Shown here in pieces: positions 44,657 through 53,560 of a stretch of 64,000 nt of DNA (the stretch's first letter is position 1; each line of letters starts with the position of its first letter). Both the position numbers and the translations under genes were made by a program. The notes beneath the pieces were generated by a model, which was not told the origin of the DNA, did no database searches, and was given only the letters and a program-made list of their open reading frames with translations. This stretch comes from Leadbettera azotonutricia ZAS-9 (GTDB lineage Bacteria > Spirochaetota > Spirochaetia > Treponematales > Breznakiellaceae). The DNA lies in contig NC_015577.1 in the NCBI RefSeq assembly GCF_000214355.1, positions 868,001 through 932,000 of the forward strand, in the 5' to 3' direction.

Positions 44657-45448
44657 TTACTTTCCTTTATAATATAGATATTCGTTCATATCAAAATCGA
44701 GGGTTTTCCCTTCCCTGAGTTTTTCACGGAGGGTTAAAAATTTTCCGTTAAGCTCAGATAGTAAAACCGCGTTCGCTCGTTCTGCCGCAGAGGTTTCTAT
44801 AACGGCCTGAACCGCGCCGTTGCGTATGCAAAGGCGCTTCTCCCCCAGAAGCGCCAGAACCGGATCATGAGTTGATAGTATTACTATTTTATCTTCTGCT
44901 ACCAGAAGATCCAGGCTTTTCTGCCGGTCAACACCGGCGTTTTCAAGCTCGTCGATAAGCACCACCGGGGAGGGGCTTAAAAGGGCAGTATCGGCTATCA
45001 TCAGGGAACGGCTCTGGCCCCCTGAAAGCTGGGTTAGGGGAGTGTCCGCAGACAGGGCTTCTCCGGTAAGGGTATTGGCGGAAGCAACTATACGATCCAC
45101 CAGTACTTCCGGATTATTATCACTGCCGGCGCGGCATTCTCCGTGCATTAAAATAAATTCCCTAACCGAAAGATCCATCACAAAGTTCATGTTTTGTGAA
45201 AGCTGGGCCGTCATACGGGTTTCCAGGGAGTAACGCATTTCAGTATCCGGAACTTTTTGATCCACCAGGATTTGCCTGCCTGTAGGAGTGTCTTTTTGGG
45301 CAAGGCAGCTCAGGTCTTCCAAAAAGCGGCTTTTCCCTGCGCCCGTAGGACCCACAATACAAAGGATATCCCCGGGATGTAAAGTCAGGTTCAGATTTTC
45401 AGGGCGCCCTTCTTTGTCATGGCCGCCATAGACAGTAATACTAAGCAT
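44657..45448 (-). CDS. Soluble ABC-type ATPase of the metal-handling operon
   Basis: The 263-residue protein has Walker A GPTGAGKS, signature LSGGQSRSL, Walker B VVLIDELENAG and the switch histidine in STHDPVL. No permease is encoded nearby, so it may work as a soluble ATPase or with a membrane partner elsewhere. Start 45448 is supported by AGAGGG at 6 bases and an 8-base overlap with the GTPase stop; a longer frame begins at 45502. Its Walker B has EL instead of the common EP, which is unusual for importers. Confidence 0.8.
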   Translation of the reverse strand: MLSITVYGGHDKEGRPENLNLTLHPGDILCIVGPTGAGKSRFLEDLSCLAQKDTPTGRQILVDQKVPDTEMRYSLETRMTAQLSQNMNFVMDLSVREFILMHGECRAGSDNNPEVLVDRIVASANTLTGEALSADTPLTQLSGGQSRSLMIADTALLSPSPVVLIDELENAGVDRQKSLDLLVAEDKIVILSTHDPVLALLGEKRLCIRNGAVQAVIETSAAERANAVLLSELNGKFLTLREKLREGKTLDFDMNEYLYYKGK

Positions 45449-46163
45449 GCGTACCCTCTGCCGGAAGTCCCTGGGGAATGGCAATTTTTTGGTGCAGCAC
45501 ACTGTTGGTCTCGTAATCCGGGCCTATGCGGGTTTCGCCCAGACAGTATGAACAGAGGGCCTGGGGTAAGGGAAAACGGATTTGAGCGTGTTCCAGGCTC
45601 GTGGTTTCCGGAGCATCAGTGACAAACCGGGCAAGTTCAAAAGCTCCCTCCCCGGTAAGGCCGTTTACAAAAAGGAAGCGGGCGTTTTTGTTTGCCTTCC
45701 TGGCGCGGAAGGCAAAAACTTCCCGCTCCGCCTGGGAAACAATATCACCTTTAGTAATAACCACCATATCTGCGTAGAGCAGCATGGGACCGATCTTTTT
45801 AGGTGTGTTAACCCCCGAAAGGCAGTCAATGACGCAGAGGGATCTGATACCCCGTATGTGAGGTGAACAGCGGTTGCAGAGCCCTGCGCTCTCGGAAAAA
45901 AGAAAATCGAGTTTCTGCGAAATTCCCCATTGAAGGCAGTCTTCAATATTAGTAATAAAATAATGATCCGGACAGAGGCTGCCGGAAATGCCCGTGAGTA
46001 CCGGGATATTCCGTCTGCGGTACTGTTCGTCATCGGCAGTGGAGATGCAGTCGAATTTCACGGCCCCCACGGAAAAGCCCTGGGCTATGAGACATTCGGC
46101 AGTTTTGATGGCCGCAGAGGTCTTCCCTGCTGAAGGGGGTCCTGCAAATGTTACCAGTTTCAA
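45441..46163 (-). CDS. G3E-type (CobW/HypB/UreG-like) P-loop GTPase
   Basis: The 240-residue protein opens with MKLVTFAGPPSAGKTSA, a P-loop, and has VVITKGDIV for base recognition. Cysteines cluster in SAGLCNRCSP and in CSYCLGET near the C-terminus, likely metal ligands. G3E proteins deliver Ni, Co or Zn during enzyme maturation. A TTG start at 46163 is chosen because AGGAGG lies 5 bases before it; the frame is open to 46187. The start overlaps the methyltransferase stop (TTGA). Cobalt or iron handling for the corrinoid or nitrogenase-like enzymes is a reasonable inference. Confidence 0.78.
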   Translation of the reverse strand: MKLVTFAGPPSAGKTSAAIKTAECLIAQGFSVGAVKFDCISTADDEQYRRRNIPVLTGISGSLCPDHYFITNIEDCLQWGISQKLDFLFSESAGLCNRCSPHIRGIRSLCVIDCLSGVNTPKKIGPMLLYADMVVITKGDIVSQAEREVFAFRARKANKNARFLFVNGLTGEGAFELARFVTDAPETTSLEHAQIRFPLPQALCSYCLGETRIGPDYETNSVLHQKIAIPQGLPAEGTHA

Positions 46164-46801
46164 GACAGCCTCCTCAGGACAAGCCAATCTCCGCTGGCCT
46201 CGTGAATCACCGTATAACTCTGTATGCCCATAGCGTCCAAAACCAGGGCGTAATCATCAGGAGAAAACCCCTCGGTTTTTTTGCGCCGCTGTTCGCCCCA
46301 GTCAAGGCCGTTACGCTCCGACATCTCCCGGTAAATCTGCGTTTTAAGTTCCAGCGATCCGTAACCTCCGCCTAGTACCGCCGCTCCGTCCGGCGCAAGG
46401 ACGCGCCAAATTTCAGCCAGGCTTTTCTCCTTGTCCCAAAACCACATAGCCCCCCGGCTGAGTATCAAATCTGCCGAAGCGGAATCCAAAGGCATGGCGT
46501 GAACATCAGCGCAGAGAGTTTTGACCTGCGGCCTCCCTGCTATCCTTTTTTCCGCAAGCTCTATTGCATGGGGGTTTGAATCCAGAAGTATAAGGGAGCC
46601 TTCAAAACCTTTTTCAAGAGCCGCCAGTCCCAAATGCCCGCCCCCGCAGCCCACATCGATGCAGACACCCTTGCGTATACCTGCCAGTTCCAGAAGGCGG
46701 CCGGAAATTACCGGATAAATGGGCTTAAAGACTTCTTCGGCAATCTGATCAAATTCACGGGCTTTTACAGCGGCCTTGCCGTCATCCTCATTCTTTTCCA
46801 A
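46160..46801 (-). CDS. Class I SAM-dependent methyltransferase
   Basis: The product has the SAM-binding motif CIDVGCGGGHLG, the acidic LLDSNPHAIELA and the DLILSRGAMWFW post-motif, typical of class I (UbiE/Coq5-like) methyltransferases. The substrate is unknown. TTG 46801 gives a protein of 213 residues with a 14-base overlap onto the DUF364 gene; TTG 46825 is an alternative start. Neither has a strong ribosome site, so translation is probably coupled. It lies between DUF364 and the GTPase in the operon. Confidence 0.8.
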   Translation of the reverse strand: MEKNEDDGKAAVKAREFDQIAEEVFKPIYPVISGRLLELAGIRKGVCIDVGCGGGHLGLAALEKGFEGSLILLDSNPHAIELAEKRIAGRPQVKTLCADVHAMPLDSASADLILSRGAMWFWDKEKSLAEIWRVLAPDGAAVLGGGYGSLELKTQIYREMSERNGLDWGEQRRKKTEGFSPDDYALVLDAMGIQSYTVIHEASGDWLVLRRLS

Positions 46802-47537
46802 GGCCCACCCGCTTTCCGGCGTCAAAAATGCCGGCTGTGTTATTCTCGCCCCTTACCACCGCCGCACAGAGTTCCGGGTCGCTTACCGCAAAACCCTGAA
46901 GATCCAGTATGCCAAAACCAAAGAGCACAGGAGCCAACGGTACACTGGGCCCGACAAGTATCAGGCCGCAATGGCGCGAAAGTTCCAGAAGCCGCAGAAG
47001 GGTTTTGTTGATAAGGGTAACGCCCGTGGCAAAAACAAAATCCTGATAGGGAAGGAGAAATTCACAGGCTGAATCGGGGTAATCCCCTTTTTGGGGCCGT
47101 TTTTCAAGGATAGAAAGCTCACAGAGGGGAGCTAAAGTCCTTTCCAGATGGGGAAAATGTCCAATTACCGTAACTTTCTTACCTCGCGCCCGTTCTTTCC
47201 ATGCATCAAAGGCGTTCATATCAGGTTTTTGAAGGCATTTTTTCACTGTATCCTGATCAGGTGAGTTGTACCACGCATTGATTGCCGCTATACCCAGGCT
47301 TGCTTCGCCAAAATTCCACGATTTGGCAACCTGGGCCAGTTCCTGCAAGGCCATTCCTGCCAAATTCGGAGACAAAATCCGCGGTCTGGTCTCGTCTTCA
47401 GGGCTTTTTACCAAGGTCATGGCAAGCCCCAGGCCCTTACCTGAACGTACCATTGTCCAGTGAGGGCCTTCAAAAGCTTCATCCACCCTGGCTTCAGGAG
47501 GAATTCCTTCTATCAATATATCATAGAGTTCCCACAT
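46788..47537 (-). CDS. DUF4213/DUF364 putative metal-chelate protein
   Basis: The 249-residue protein matches the DUF364 family, with an N-terminal DUF4213-like part. Its signature is in LILVGPSVPLAPVLFGFGI. The family has been described as a possible heavy-metal chelation domain and often lies beside metal or nitrogenase-like genes. It is the first gene of the convergent operon. No strong ribosome site or promoter was found in the AT-rich 100 bases before it, although TATGAT (read on the minus strand, near 47557) could be a -10 box. Confidence 0.78.
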   Translation of the reverse strand: MWELYDILIEGIPPEARVDEAFEGPHWTMVRSGKGLGLAMTLVKSPEDETRPRILSPNLAGMALQELAQVAKSWNFGEASLGIAAINAWYNSPDQDTVKKCLQKPDMNAFDAWKERARGKKVTVIGHFPHLERTLAPLCELSILEKRPQKGDYPDSACEFLLPYQDFVFATGVTLINKTLLRLLELSRHCGLILVGPSVPLAPVLFGFGILDLQGFAVSDPELCAAVVRGENNTAGIFDAGKRVGLGKE

Positions 47538-47637
47538 ACTGAAACTAACATATCATAATAGAAACAAACAATTCTAGTAGTTTTATAAAAAAACAATATA
47601 AAACAAATATAAACATAATGGACCAGTACAATACCGC

Positions 47638-47666
47638 TTGACACTTTCTGATCAGTTCAATATTAT
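47638..47666 (+). promoter_or_regulatory. Promoter of the surface lipoprotein-TonB-importer run
   Basis: TTGACA (47638-47643), a 17-base spacer and TATTAT (47661-47666) form a near-consensus sigma-70 promoter. It is 31 bases before the first start codon. No cobalamin riboswitch sequence was recognised in the leader. Confidence 0.75.
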
Positions 47667-47697
47667 GCCCTTAGTATATCTTTTAAAGGAGGATATT

Positions 47698-48789
47698 ATG
47701 GTTTTTAGAATGGATTCAAAGGCCCACAAGGGCTTTGTGAGGGTTTTTGGTTTTGCCCTGGTGTTGGCAGCGGCATTGATAATTGGTGGGTGTTCGACGG
47801 ATGGGGATGATCCTGGACCCACAAAGGTACCAGTGACCTGGAAACCGGCGACGTTCCCGTTCGGAGTTACCCAAGGTTTTGAGAATGTTGCTTATGGAAA
47901 CGGCGTGTTCGTAGCCACCACCAAAACTGCTGGAAAAATATTCTGGTCAGAAGATGGGGTAGCATGGAAAGAAGCGAACACAGATTACGCCGATTTTGTA
48001 GATGCGGCCAGAAACTTTGTTTTTTTTGTTAATAATGGATTTTTAACGGCGGGCCGTACTAATGTTGGTAATTGGGCCAAATCCACTGATGGAAAAACAT
48101 GGAGCGATGTTACAGCAGCACCTTTGGCGCAGGCTGCAGGGGGTGCTGCTTACGGCAATGGTACCTATGTTGTAGGTTCTAACGGATCCAAAGTATTTAT
48201 CAGTACTGACTTTACAAGCTGGACAGAGAAAGCCACCGGTATAGGCAGCGCCGAGACAGGAGGGGTCATTAATTGGGTTAATGGCGTTGCCTATGGAAAC
48301 GGAAAATTTGTCATAACCGGCATGAATGCTAAAATTGGTTATTCTAATGACAATGGCGATACGTGGGTTGATTCTACACCCCTGGACAATGAGGGAGGTA
48401 AATTATTTGGCGGTGCCACCGGTAGTAGCGGTAATCAAGGTGCCGTAAATCAAGTTGTATTCGGTAATGGACTGTTTATGGCTGTCGGGGGGAATCCCAT
48501 TCCCAGTACGCAAATTGCAGCTACTTCGTCAGACGGAATTACGTGGAAACAAACCGATGATATAAAAGTAACTGGGACCGGTAATTACATACATGTGGGT
48601 TATGGTGCGGGCGTATACATCATCGCACACGAAAGTGGCGGAACAGTTCCGGCTTCATATTCAACCGATGCATTCACATGGACAGAGATTGATCAGACCA
48701 ACCTTACAGGTGTTAACGGTATTGCCTACGGCGCCGGTAAATTTGTAATGGTTGGTAGTGGTGGTATAGTTTATTCAATACCCGAGTAA
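47698..48789 (+). CDS. Lipoprotein with six-fold beta-propeller-like repeats
   Basis: The 363-residue protein has a lipoprotein signal ending in LIIGGC. The mature part has about six repeats, each with AYGNGxFV and a 'W-S-x-D-G-x-x-W' element (WSEDGVAWKEA, STDGKTWSDVT, SNDNGDTWVDS, TSSDGITWKQT). This is the BNR/sialidase-like propeller pattern. AAGGAGG precedes ATG 47698. It is probably anchored at the cell surface. A binding function linked to the TonB-dependent receptor downstream is possible, but the ligand is unknown. Confidence 0.8.
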   Translation: MVFRMDSKAHKGFVRVFGFALVLAAALIIGGCSTDGDDPGPTKVPVTWKPATFPFGVTQGFENVAYGNGVFVATTKTAGKIFWSEDGVAWKEANTDYADFVDAARNFVFFVNNGFLTAGRTNVGNWAKSTDGKTWSDVTAAPLAQAAGGAAYGNGTYVVGSNGSKVFISTDFTSWTEKATGIGSAETGGVINWVNGVAYGNGKFVITGMNAKIGYSNDNGDTWVDSTPLDNEGGKLFGGATGSSGNQGAVNQVVFGNGLFMAVGGNPIPSTQIAATSSDGITWKQTDDIKVTGTGNYIHVGYGAGVYIIAHESGGTVPASYSTDAFTWTEIDQTNLTGVNGIAYGAGKFVMVGSGGIVYSIPE

Positions 48790-48792
48790 ACT

Positions 48793-50664
48793 GTGAAAAT
48801 ACACCTTGTAACCGGAACTCGTCCGACTGTTTGGACGGCTTTGTTTGCCCTGGCGTTGGTTTTCAGCGCCGTGTTCTTTCCGGGCTGCCCTTCCGAGACC
48901 CGCGGCGATGACATAACCCATCTTCTTCCCGGTCCCCGTTCCATACAGGTCACCGCAAGAAACGAGTCGCTTGTCCTGCAGTGGACAAAGATCGTCCCTG
49001 CACAGGGCATCGTTCCGTATTACGGGGTGTATTATAGTTCCGCATCAGCTATCCCCGAATCTGCCATAAAATGGGATGATGTCCATGCTGGCTCATCCCA
49101 GCTGGTAACATCCACCATCACCGGTCTTGTTAACGAAATTTCTCACTATGTATGGGTAAAGGCGATATATCCCGGCCTGGGGAACTCGGACTTTACCCCT
49201 GTTGAAGTGGGAATACCAATCCCGCCGCCTCAAAAGCCCGGATCCTTAACCGTTATTCCCGGCGAAGAAATGCTGGAAATTACCTGGACCACAGTAGCAC
49301 ACGCTTTTACCTATGAGGTGTATTACAAAGCCGATGGAACAGGCGTCGAACCCCCGCCTGACACGGCTGAAACCATGAAGACGGTTTCCAATCCGGGAAT
49401 AGTGCTACTCGGATTAACCAACACGACAAACTATGCAATTTGGGTCAGGGCCCTTAATACCGCAGGGAATTCCCCTGCTTATTCAACAAGCGACGGAATA
49501 CCCCAACTCGCAGTCAGCGTCCCTGGCTCTGGCAAAACGCCGGATAAACCAAGCGTTGTACCGGGAAACAACAAACTTGCCCTTACCTGGAATCAGGTTT
49601 TAGGCATATCGTCATACAAATTGTATTACAATACGTCTAACGATTTTTCTACTGCAACACCGGTTGCGGGAACCATCCCGGCCAATGCCCCTGCGGTAAG
49701 CGCCGAAATTACCGGGCTTGTCAATGATATGCCCTACTATGTATGGGTTGCCTCATTAAATTTGCAGGGAGAATCACCTGCAAGTGAATCCGCAAGCGGC
49801 ACTCCCAAGGCAAAAGATCCCATTAATTTCAGTAACCTCAAATTTGCATTGGGAACAGCCTCGGCAGAATATATCTTTGCAGTCGATCTTCCTCCGAGTG
49901 TTTTTTTCCCCGATGGCAGGCCCAATACCGACCGCCTGACCCGTGTGCAGGAGACCGCCCTGGGAAATCTCTTTACCGATGGCGTGGCGTGGTATGTCAG
50001 AAATAAACTTAATGAGCCTATTGACTTTGTATTCATTAACGGCGGCCTGATAGACAATGTACTCCCCAGGGGTACTGTTACCGTGGGGACTGTCGCGGGC
50101 ATAACCCAGCCGGATGCCCGGACAGATAAAATCTTCCTGCTTACCATGAAGGGAGACAAGCTGAAACTGTTTTTTGAAGACATGGCGGGCAAAGAAACAA
50201 CTATTGAGCCTGGTGATGTTTCCGGTGTAGTACATACCGGCAGGGGCGGCCCTCACAACACCGGCTTCTTCGGTACCGTATCAAAAGAAGTACGGTATAC
50301 CCTTCAATATTATAAAGCTCCGGAATTTACCGAGGGAGACCCTGCAATAAGTTCCGATATCAGCGAGCCTTATTATCACGGGTTTATCAAACCGGGAACC
50401 CTCACGATTAATGGCGTACCCATTAATGATAGTCAAGACTATCGTATCTGTACCACCGATTATCTTGCCGCAGGAGAGTACTTCACCGGGCTATATACCG
50501 ATGGAACTGATGAAAAGTCATTCAGCATTCCCTTCTGGCATGGTGTAGCGGAATATATCTATGATCAGGGAACAATAACACCATACCTTGATGGTCGTAT
50601 CAAAATTGAAGGTGGTGTTCCCCTGCCCCCGCCCTGGATTCCGGGTGATCTGGTAAAGCCTTGA
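48793..50664 (+). CDS. Lipoprotein with fibronectin-III repeats and 5'-nucleotidase C-terminal domain
   Basis: A GTG start at 48793, 3 bases after the upstream stop, gives 623 residues with a lipobox FFPGC at about residue 30. Three FN3-type domains follow up to about residue 340 (repeated 'NxLxLxW...YxVYY...ITGLVNxxxYYVWV'). The C-terminal part is the 5'-nucleotidase C-terminal domain (ETALGNLFTDG, FVFINGGLIDN, LLTMKGDKLK). The metallophosphatase domain that normally precedes it is absent, so catalysis is doubtful. The domain may have been kept for nucleotide or nucleotide-loop binding. It lies directly before the receptor gene. Confidence 0.82.
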   Translation: MKIHLVTGTRPTVWTALFALALVFSAVFFPGCPSETRGDDITHLLPGPRSIQVTARNESLVLQWTKIVPAQGIVPYYGVYYSSASAIPESAIKWDDVHAGSSQLVTSTITGLVNEISHYVWVKAIYPGLGNSDFTPVEVGIPIPPPQKPGSLTVIPGEEMLEITWTTVAHAFTYEVYYKADGTGVEPPPDTAETMKTVSNPGIVLLGLTNTTNYAIWVRALNTAGNSPAYSTSDGIPQLAVSVPGSGKTPDKPSVVPGNNKLALTWNQVLGISSYKLYYNTSNDFSTATPVAGTIPANAPAVSAEITGLVNDMPYYVWVASLNLQGESPASESASGTPKAKDPINFSNLKFALGTASAEYIFAVDLPPSVFFPDGRPNTDRLTRVQETALGNLFTDGVAWYVRNKLNEPIDFVFINGGLIDNVLPRGTVTVGTVAGITQPDARTDKIFLLTMKGDKLKLFFEDMAGKETTIEPGDVSGVVHTGRGGPHNTGFFGTVSKEVRYTLQYYKAPEFTEGDPAISSDISEPYYHGFIKPGTLTINGVPINDSQDYRICTTDYLAAGEYFTGLYTDGTDEKSFSIPFWHGVAEYIYDQGTITPYLDGRIKIEGGVPLPPPWIPGDLVKP

Positions 50665-50684
50665 ACCGGCGATCTACGTAGTGA

Positions 50685-52823
50685 ATGAAGAATAGTAAAC
50701 TGCGAAAAAAATATTTTTATCTCTCCGGACCTATGATTCGATGCGCCTTATTTGTATTTGTGTTTTTTCTCTCTTCATTTATTCCTTGTTTTGCCCAGGG
50801 GATAGATACTGTTGAGGAACCCCTTGCAAGGGACGAAGTTTTCAGACTCCCTGAGGCCGAGGTGACCGCTGATCGCGATACTCCGGAATTGGTTACCCGT
50901 GAAGAAATGGACAGGGAAGGGGCAAATGATCTTTGGGAGGCGGTCAAGTCCGTACCGGGGGTAATCCTCTCCGGAGGCGGCAGACGCAACGATTCTAATT
51001 TTTCAGTACGGGGCTTCGGTTCTGATAGTGTGCCTGTTTTTGTGGATGGCATCATAGCGGCTAACCCCTACAGGGGCGAAGGAGACAGCGCCCGGCTTCT
51101 TACTGGGGATATGGAAAGCATCGAAATAAAGAAAGGGTTCAGTTCGGAACTGCTGGGGGCAAATACCCTGGGCGGAGCGGTTCTTCTGCGTACCGCAAAA
51201 CCAAAAAACCCTTTTGAAGCATCCCTTAAAACCAGTTTTGATTTCGATAGTGTCTTTCATTATGCCGATTCCACCAGCGTGGCAAGCATAGGAACCAAAC
51301 TGGATTTCTTTTATGCCAAGGCGGTGTTTCAGTACCGGGATGTGGATCACTTTAGGCTTCCCGGCAGTTTTGAGCCCACAGCGAAGAACCCCCAGGAAAA
51401 GGGAGACAGGCTTTGGTCTGATTCTGATGATATAAAGCTCACCCTTATGGCAGGTGTGACCCCCATTTCGGATATGGATATCTGGCTGACTTATGTATAC
51501 CAGGATGCGGACAAGGGGTATTCGCCTCCGGATGTCACAACTTCAGATTTTTCTATTTGGCACTGGCCGGTGTGGAAGCGGTACAGCGTTTCTCTTAACA
51601 GTACCTTTGGTATTGGTCCATTTTCATTTGACGCCCTGTTTTATTTTGACAAATACGACAACCGCCTTGATGAATATTACCACTGGAAGGCTTACGAGTT
51701 GGGTATTCATGCCCCGCATTCGGATTATGATGAATATTCTCTGGGAGGCCGCCTTATTGGGAAATGGGAGATAAACAGCTGGAATATGCTGCAGGGAGCG
51801 GCCACTTATAAAAAAGAAGATCATCGCGGTTTACGCGGCGACATGGTGAATGAGAATGAGCTAACCGAGGAAATGCACGTTAATGAAGATACCTGGTCTT
51901 TGGGCGCTGAATATTCGATAAACCCATGGGAGCCTCTGACCATAAAGGCGGGGTTGGGATTGGACAGCCTCATACCCAATGAATACTGGAATGATGAAAA
52001 TGAATACAACAAGCTTCTGGATGCGGATTACTTTATTGTTAAAACCCAAAAAATGTTTCTCTATACATGGCAAGCTGGTGTTTTTTATAAATTTCCCAAA
52101 AGTGAAGAAGGTTCCCGGAATCATGAACTTCGGTTTACCTATGCACGAAAGAATCATTTCCCAAATATGGCCCAGCGTTACTCAACCCGGTTCGGCACAA
52201 GCCTGCCCAATCCCAACCTGGGGCCCGAGATCGCCAATCACTTTGAATTGGGATACTATTTCAATTTCAACAACAGCGAAAAATTTATTTCAGCCTTCAC
52301 CCTGAATACCGCTGTGTATTACAGCATTGTAGACGGGAAAATTGTAACTGTAGAATGGCCGAATCCCCACTATTCAAGCGCGTCCGTGGATCTTTCCAGG
52401 AACCTCGATTCAACATCATTTTGGGGTTTTGAATTGGCTCCGGAACTCTCTTTGAAAGATTTTTTAAGCTCTGGCCTGGCTTTTTCCTGGAATCGTTATA
52501 CAATCAATCACAGTCAGAATGGCATAGAAGCCCTAACATATTATCCTGAAATTACGCTTAATGGGTATGTAGTTTATAAACCGATCAAACTGCTTTCAAT
52601 TATTCCCCGAGTAGAATACATCGGTTCCCGCTATGCGGATACCGAAGGGAAATCCGAACTTGATTCCTATTTCCTGGCGCATCTTAAAGTAAATGCCGAC
52701 ATTGGCAAATATTTCAGCCTTTCGGCAGGTGTCGAAAATATCTTTGATACCTATTATGAGATCCGCCAATACTCTCCCATGGCGGGGCGCAGTTTTACAT
52801 TCTCCTTTACGGCGAGGTATTAG
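50685..52823 (+). CDS. TonB-dependent outer-membrane receptor
   Basis: The 712-residue protein has a signal peptide ending FAQG, a TonB box-like stretch, a plug domain (LWEAVKSVPGVILSGGGRR, NFSVRGFGSDSVPVFVDGI, GGAVLLRTAKP) and a C-terminal 22-strand barrel ending in SFTFSFTARY with the terminal aromatic. It imports a large ligand such as cobalamin, haem or a metal chelate. TonB follows at once, then a periplasmic importer of the B12/siderophore type. The order suits corrinoid uptake for the operon at 31-42 kb, but iron-chelate uptake is just as consistent. Confidence 0.93.
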   Translation: MKNSKLRKKYFYLSGPMIRCALFVFVFFLSSFIPCFAQGIDTVEEPLARDEVFRLPEAEVTADRDTPELVTREEMDREGANDLWEAVKSVPGVILSGGGRRNDSNFSVRGFGSDSVPVFVDGIIAANPYRGEGDSARLLTGDMESIEIKKGFSSELLGANTLGGAVLLRTAKPKNPFEASLKTSFDFDSVFHYADSTSVASIGTKLDFFYAKAVFQYRDVDHFRLPGSFEPTAKNPQEKGDRLWSDSDDIKLTLMAGVTPISDMDIWLTYVYQDADKGYSPPDVTTSDFSIWHWPVWKRYSVSLNSTFGIGPFSFDALFYFDKYDNRLDEYYHWKAYELGIHAPHSDYDEYSLGGRLIGKWEINSWNMLQGAATYKKEDHRGLRGDMVNENELTEEMHVNEDTWSLGAEYSINPWEPLTIKAGLGLDSLIPNEYWNDENEYNKLLDADYFIVKTQKMFLYTWQAGVFYKFPKSEEGSRNHELRFTYARKNHFPNMAQRYSTRFGTSLPNPNLGPEIANHFELGYYFNFNNSEKFISAFTLNTAVYYSIVDGKIVTVEWPNPHYSSASVDLSRNLDSTSFWGFELAPELSLKDFLSSGLAFSWNRYTINHSQNGIEALTYYPEITLNGYVVYKPIKLLSIIPRVEYIGSRYADTEGKSELDSYFLAHLKVNADIGKYFSLSAGVENIFDTYYEIRQYSPMAGRSFTFSFTARY

Positions 52824-52824
52824 G

Positions 52825-53484
52825 ATGAAATCAAAAATTGGATTGTTGCAATTTATGTTTCTTTTTTCCATTATTCTCCATGGGGGTATTTTTCTTTTCT
52901 TCGCCTTCAATCCTGACACCCATCAGAAAAAGGAGGCCGGGGAAACAAAGCCTTTTTCCCTGGTGAACATTGTTCTGCTGGAACCCGAAGAACCAGCACC
53001 GGCGTCCCTGACTGTCTTTCAGGATATTCAAACAGAGGAATATATCCCCCTTGATGAAATTCCTGAAATTTTACAGGAGGCAGCCTTTGTTGAAAATGAT
53101 ACAGGCAGCAGCTCCGTCATTCCCGCAGAAAATGATAGTAAAAGTGCGAATATGGGAGCCGCAAGGGATACTTCCACGCAAAATACAGTAAACACTGCTG
53201 TGCGCAAGGCTTATCTGGATCGTAATTTGAAGGATATACAGCGCAGGATTCGGGACAGGCTGATTTATCCTTCCCAGGCCAGGCGGGCGGGTATACGGGG
53301 AACTGTGGAACTGTCTTTTATCATGCTGATAAACGGTTCGGTAAGAGATGTACAGGTACTGACAAGCAGCGGTCAGGAAATGCTCGACATTGCCGCCATC
53401 GAGACCATTTATGCCGCCGCCCCCTTTAGGCCGCCCCCCGAAGAAATGAAGCTGATTATTCCCATTACCTATAGCTTAAAATAG
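52825..53484 (+). CDS. tonB: TonB energy-transducing protein
   Basis: The 219-residue protein has one N-terminal membrane helix (LLQFMFLFSIILHGGIFLFFAF), a long periplasmic linker and a C-terminal TonB domain (YPSQARRAGIRGTVELSFIM, INGSVRDVQVLTSSG, FRPPPEEM). It passes proton-motive energy to the receptor upstream. ATG 52825 lies one base after the receptor stop; a longer frame in the receptor is disregarded. No exbB/exbD pair is present here, so those must be elsewhere. Confidence 0.93.
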   Translation: MKSKIGLLQFMFLFSIILHGGIFLFFAFNPDTHQKKEAGETKPFSLVNIVLLEPEEPAPASLTVFQDIQTEEYIPLDEIPEILQEAAFVENDTGSSSVIPAENDSKSANMGAARDTSTQNTVNTAVRKAYLDRNLKDIQRRIRDRLIYPSQARRAGIRGTVELSFIMLINGSVRDVQVLTSSGQEMLDIAAIETIYAAAPFRPPPEEMKLIIPITYSLK

Positions 53485-53495
53485 AAAGGAGCATT

Positions 53496-53512
53496 GGGAA
53501 CCGTTGGTTCCC
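53496..53512 (+). other. Intercistronic hairpin between tonB and the binding-protein gene
   Basis: GGGAACC / GGTTCCC form a perfect 7-bp stem with a GTT loop. It lacks a following T-run, so it is more likely an mRNA-stability or partial attenuation element than a terminator. Confidence 0.55.
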
Positions 53513-53560
53513 TTCCGATTAAACCTTTGCAGTTAACGCTGCGTATATATAGGAGCATAT

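Noticed and set aside
44657-45448. A full ABC importer made of the ATPase and the binding-protein-like gene
   Set aside because: No permease is encoded in the operon and the binding protein lacks an export signal.
47540-47700. Cobalamin riboswitch before the TonB/importer run
   Set aside because: The leader between the promoter and the start is only about 30 bases and no B12-box-like sequence was found; the same holds for 31339-31595.
52693-53484. A longer TonB start inside the receptor gene
   Set aside because: ATG 52825 directly after the receptor stop gives a normal N-terminal membrane helix; the extension is only the shadow of the receptor coding sequence.
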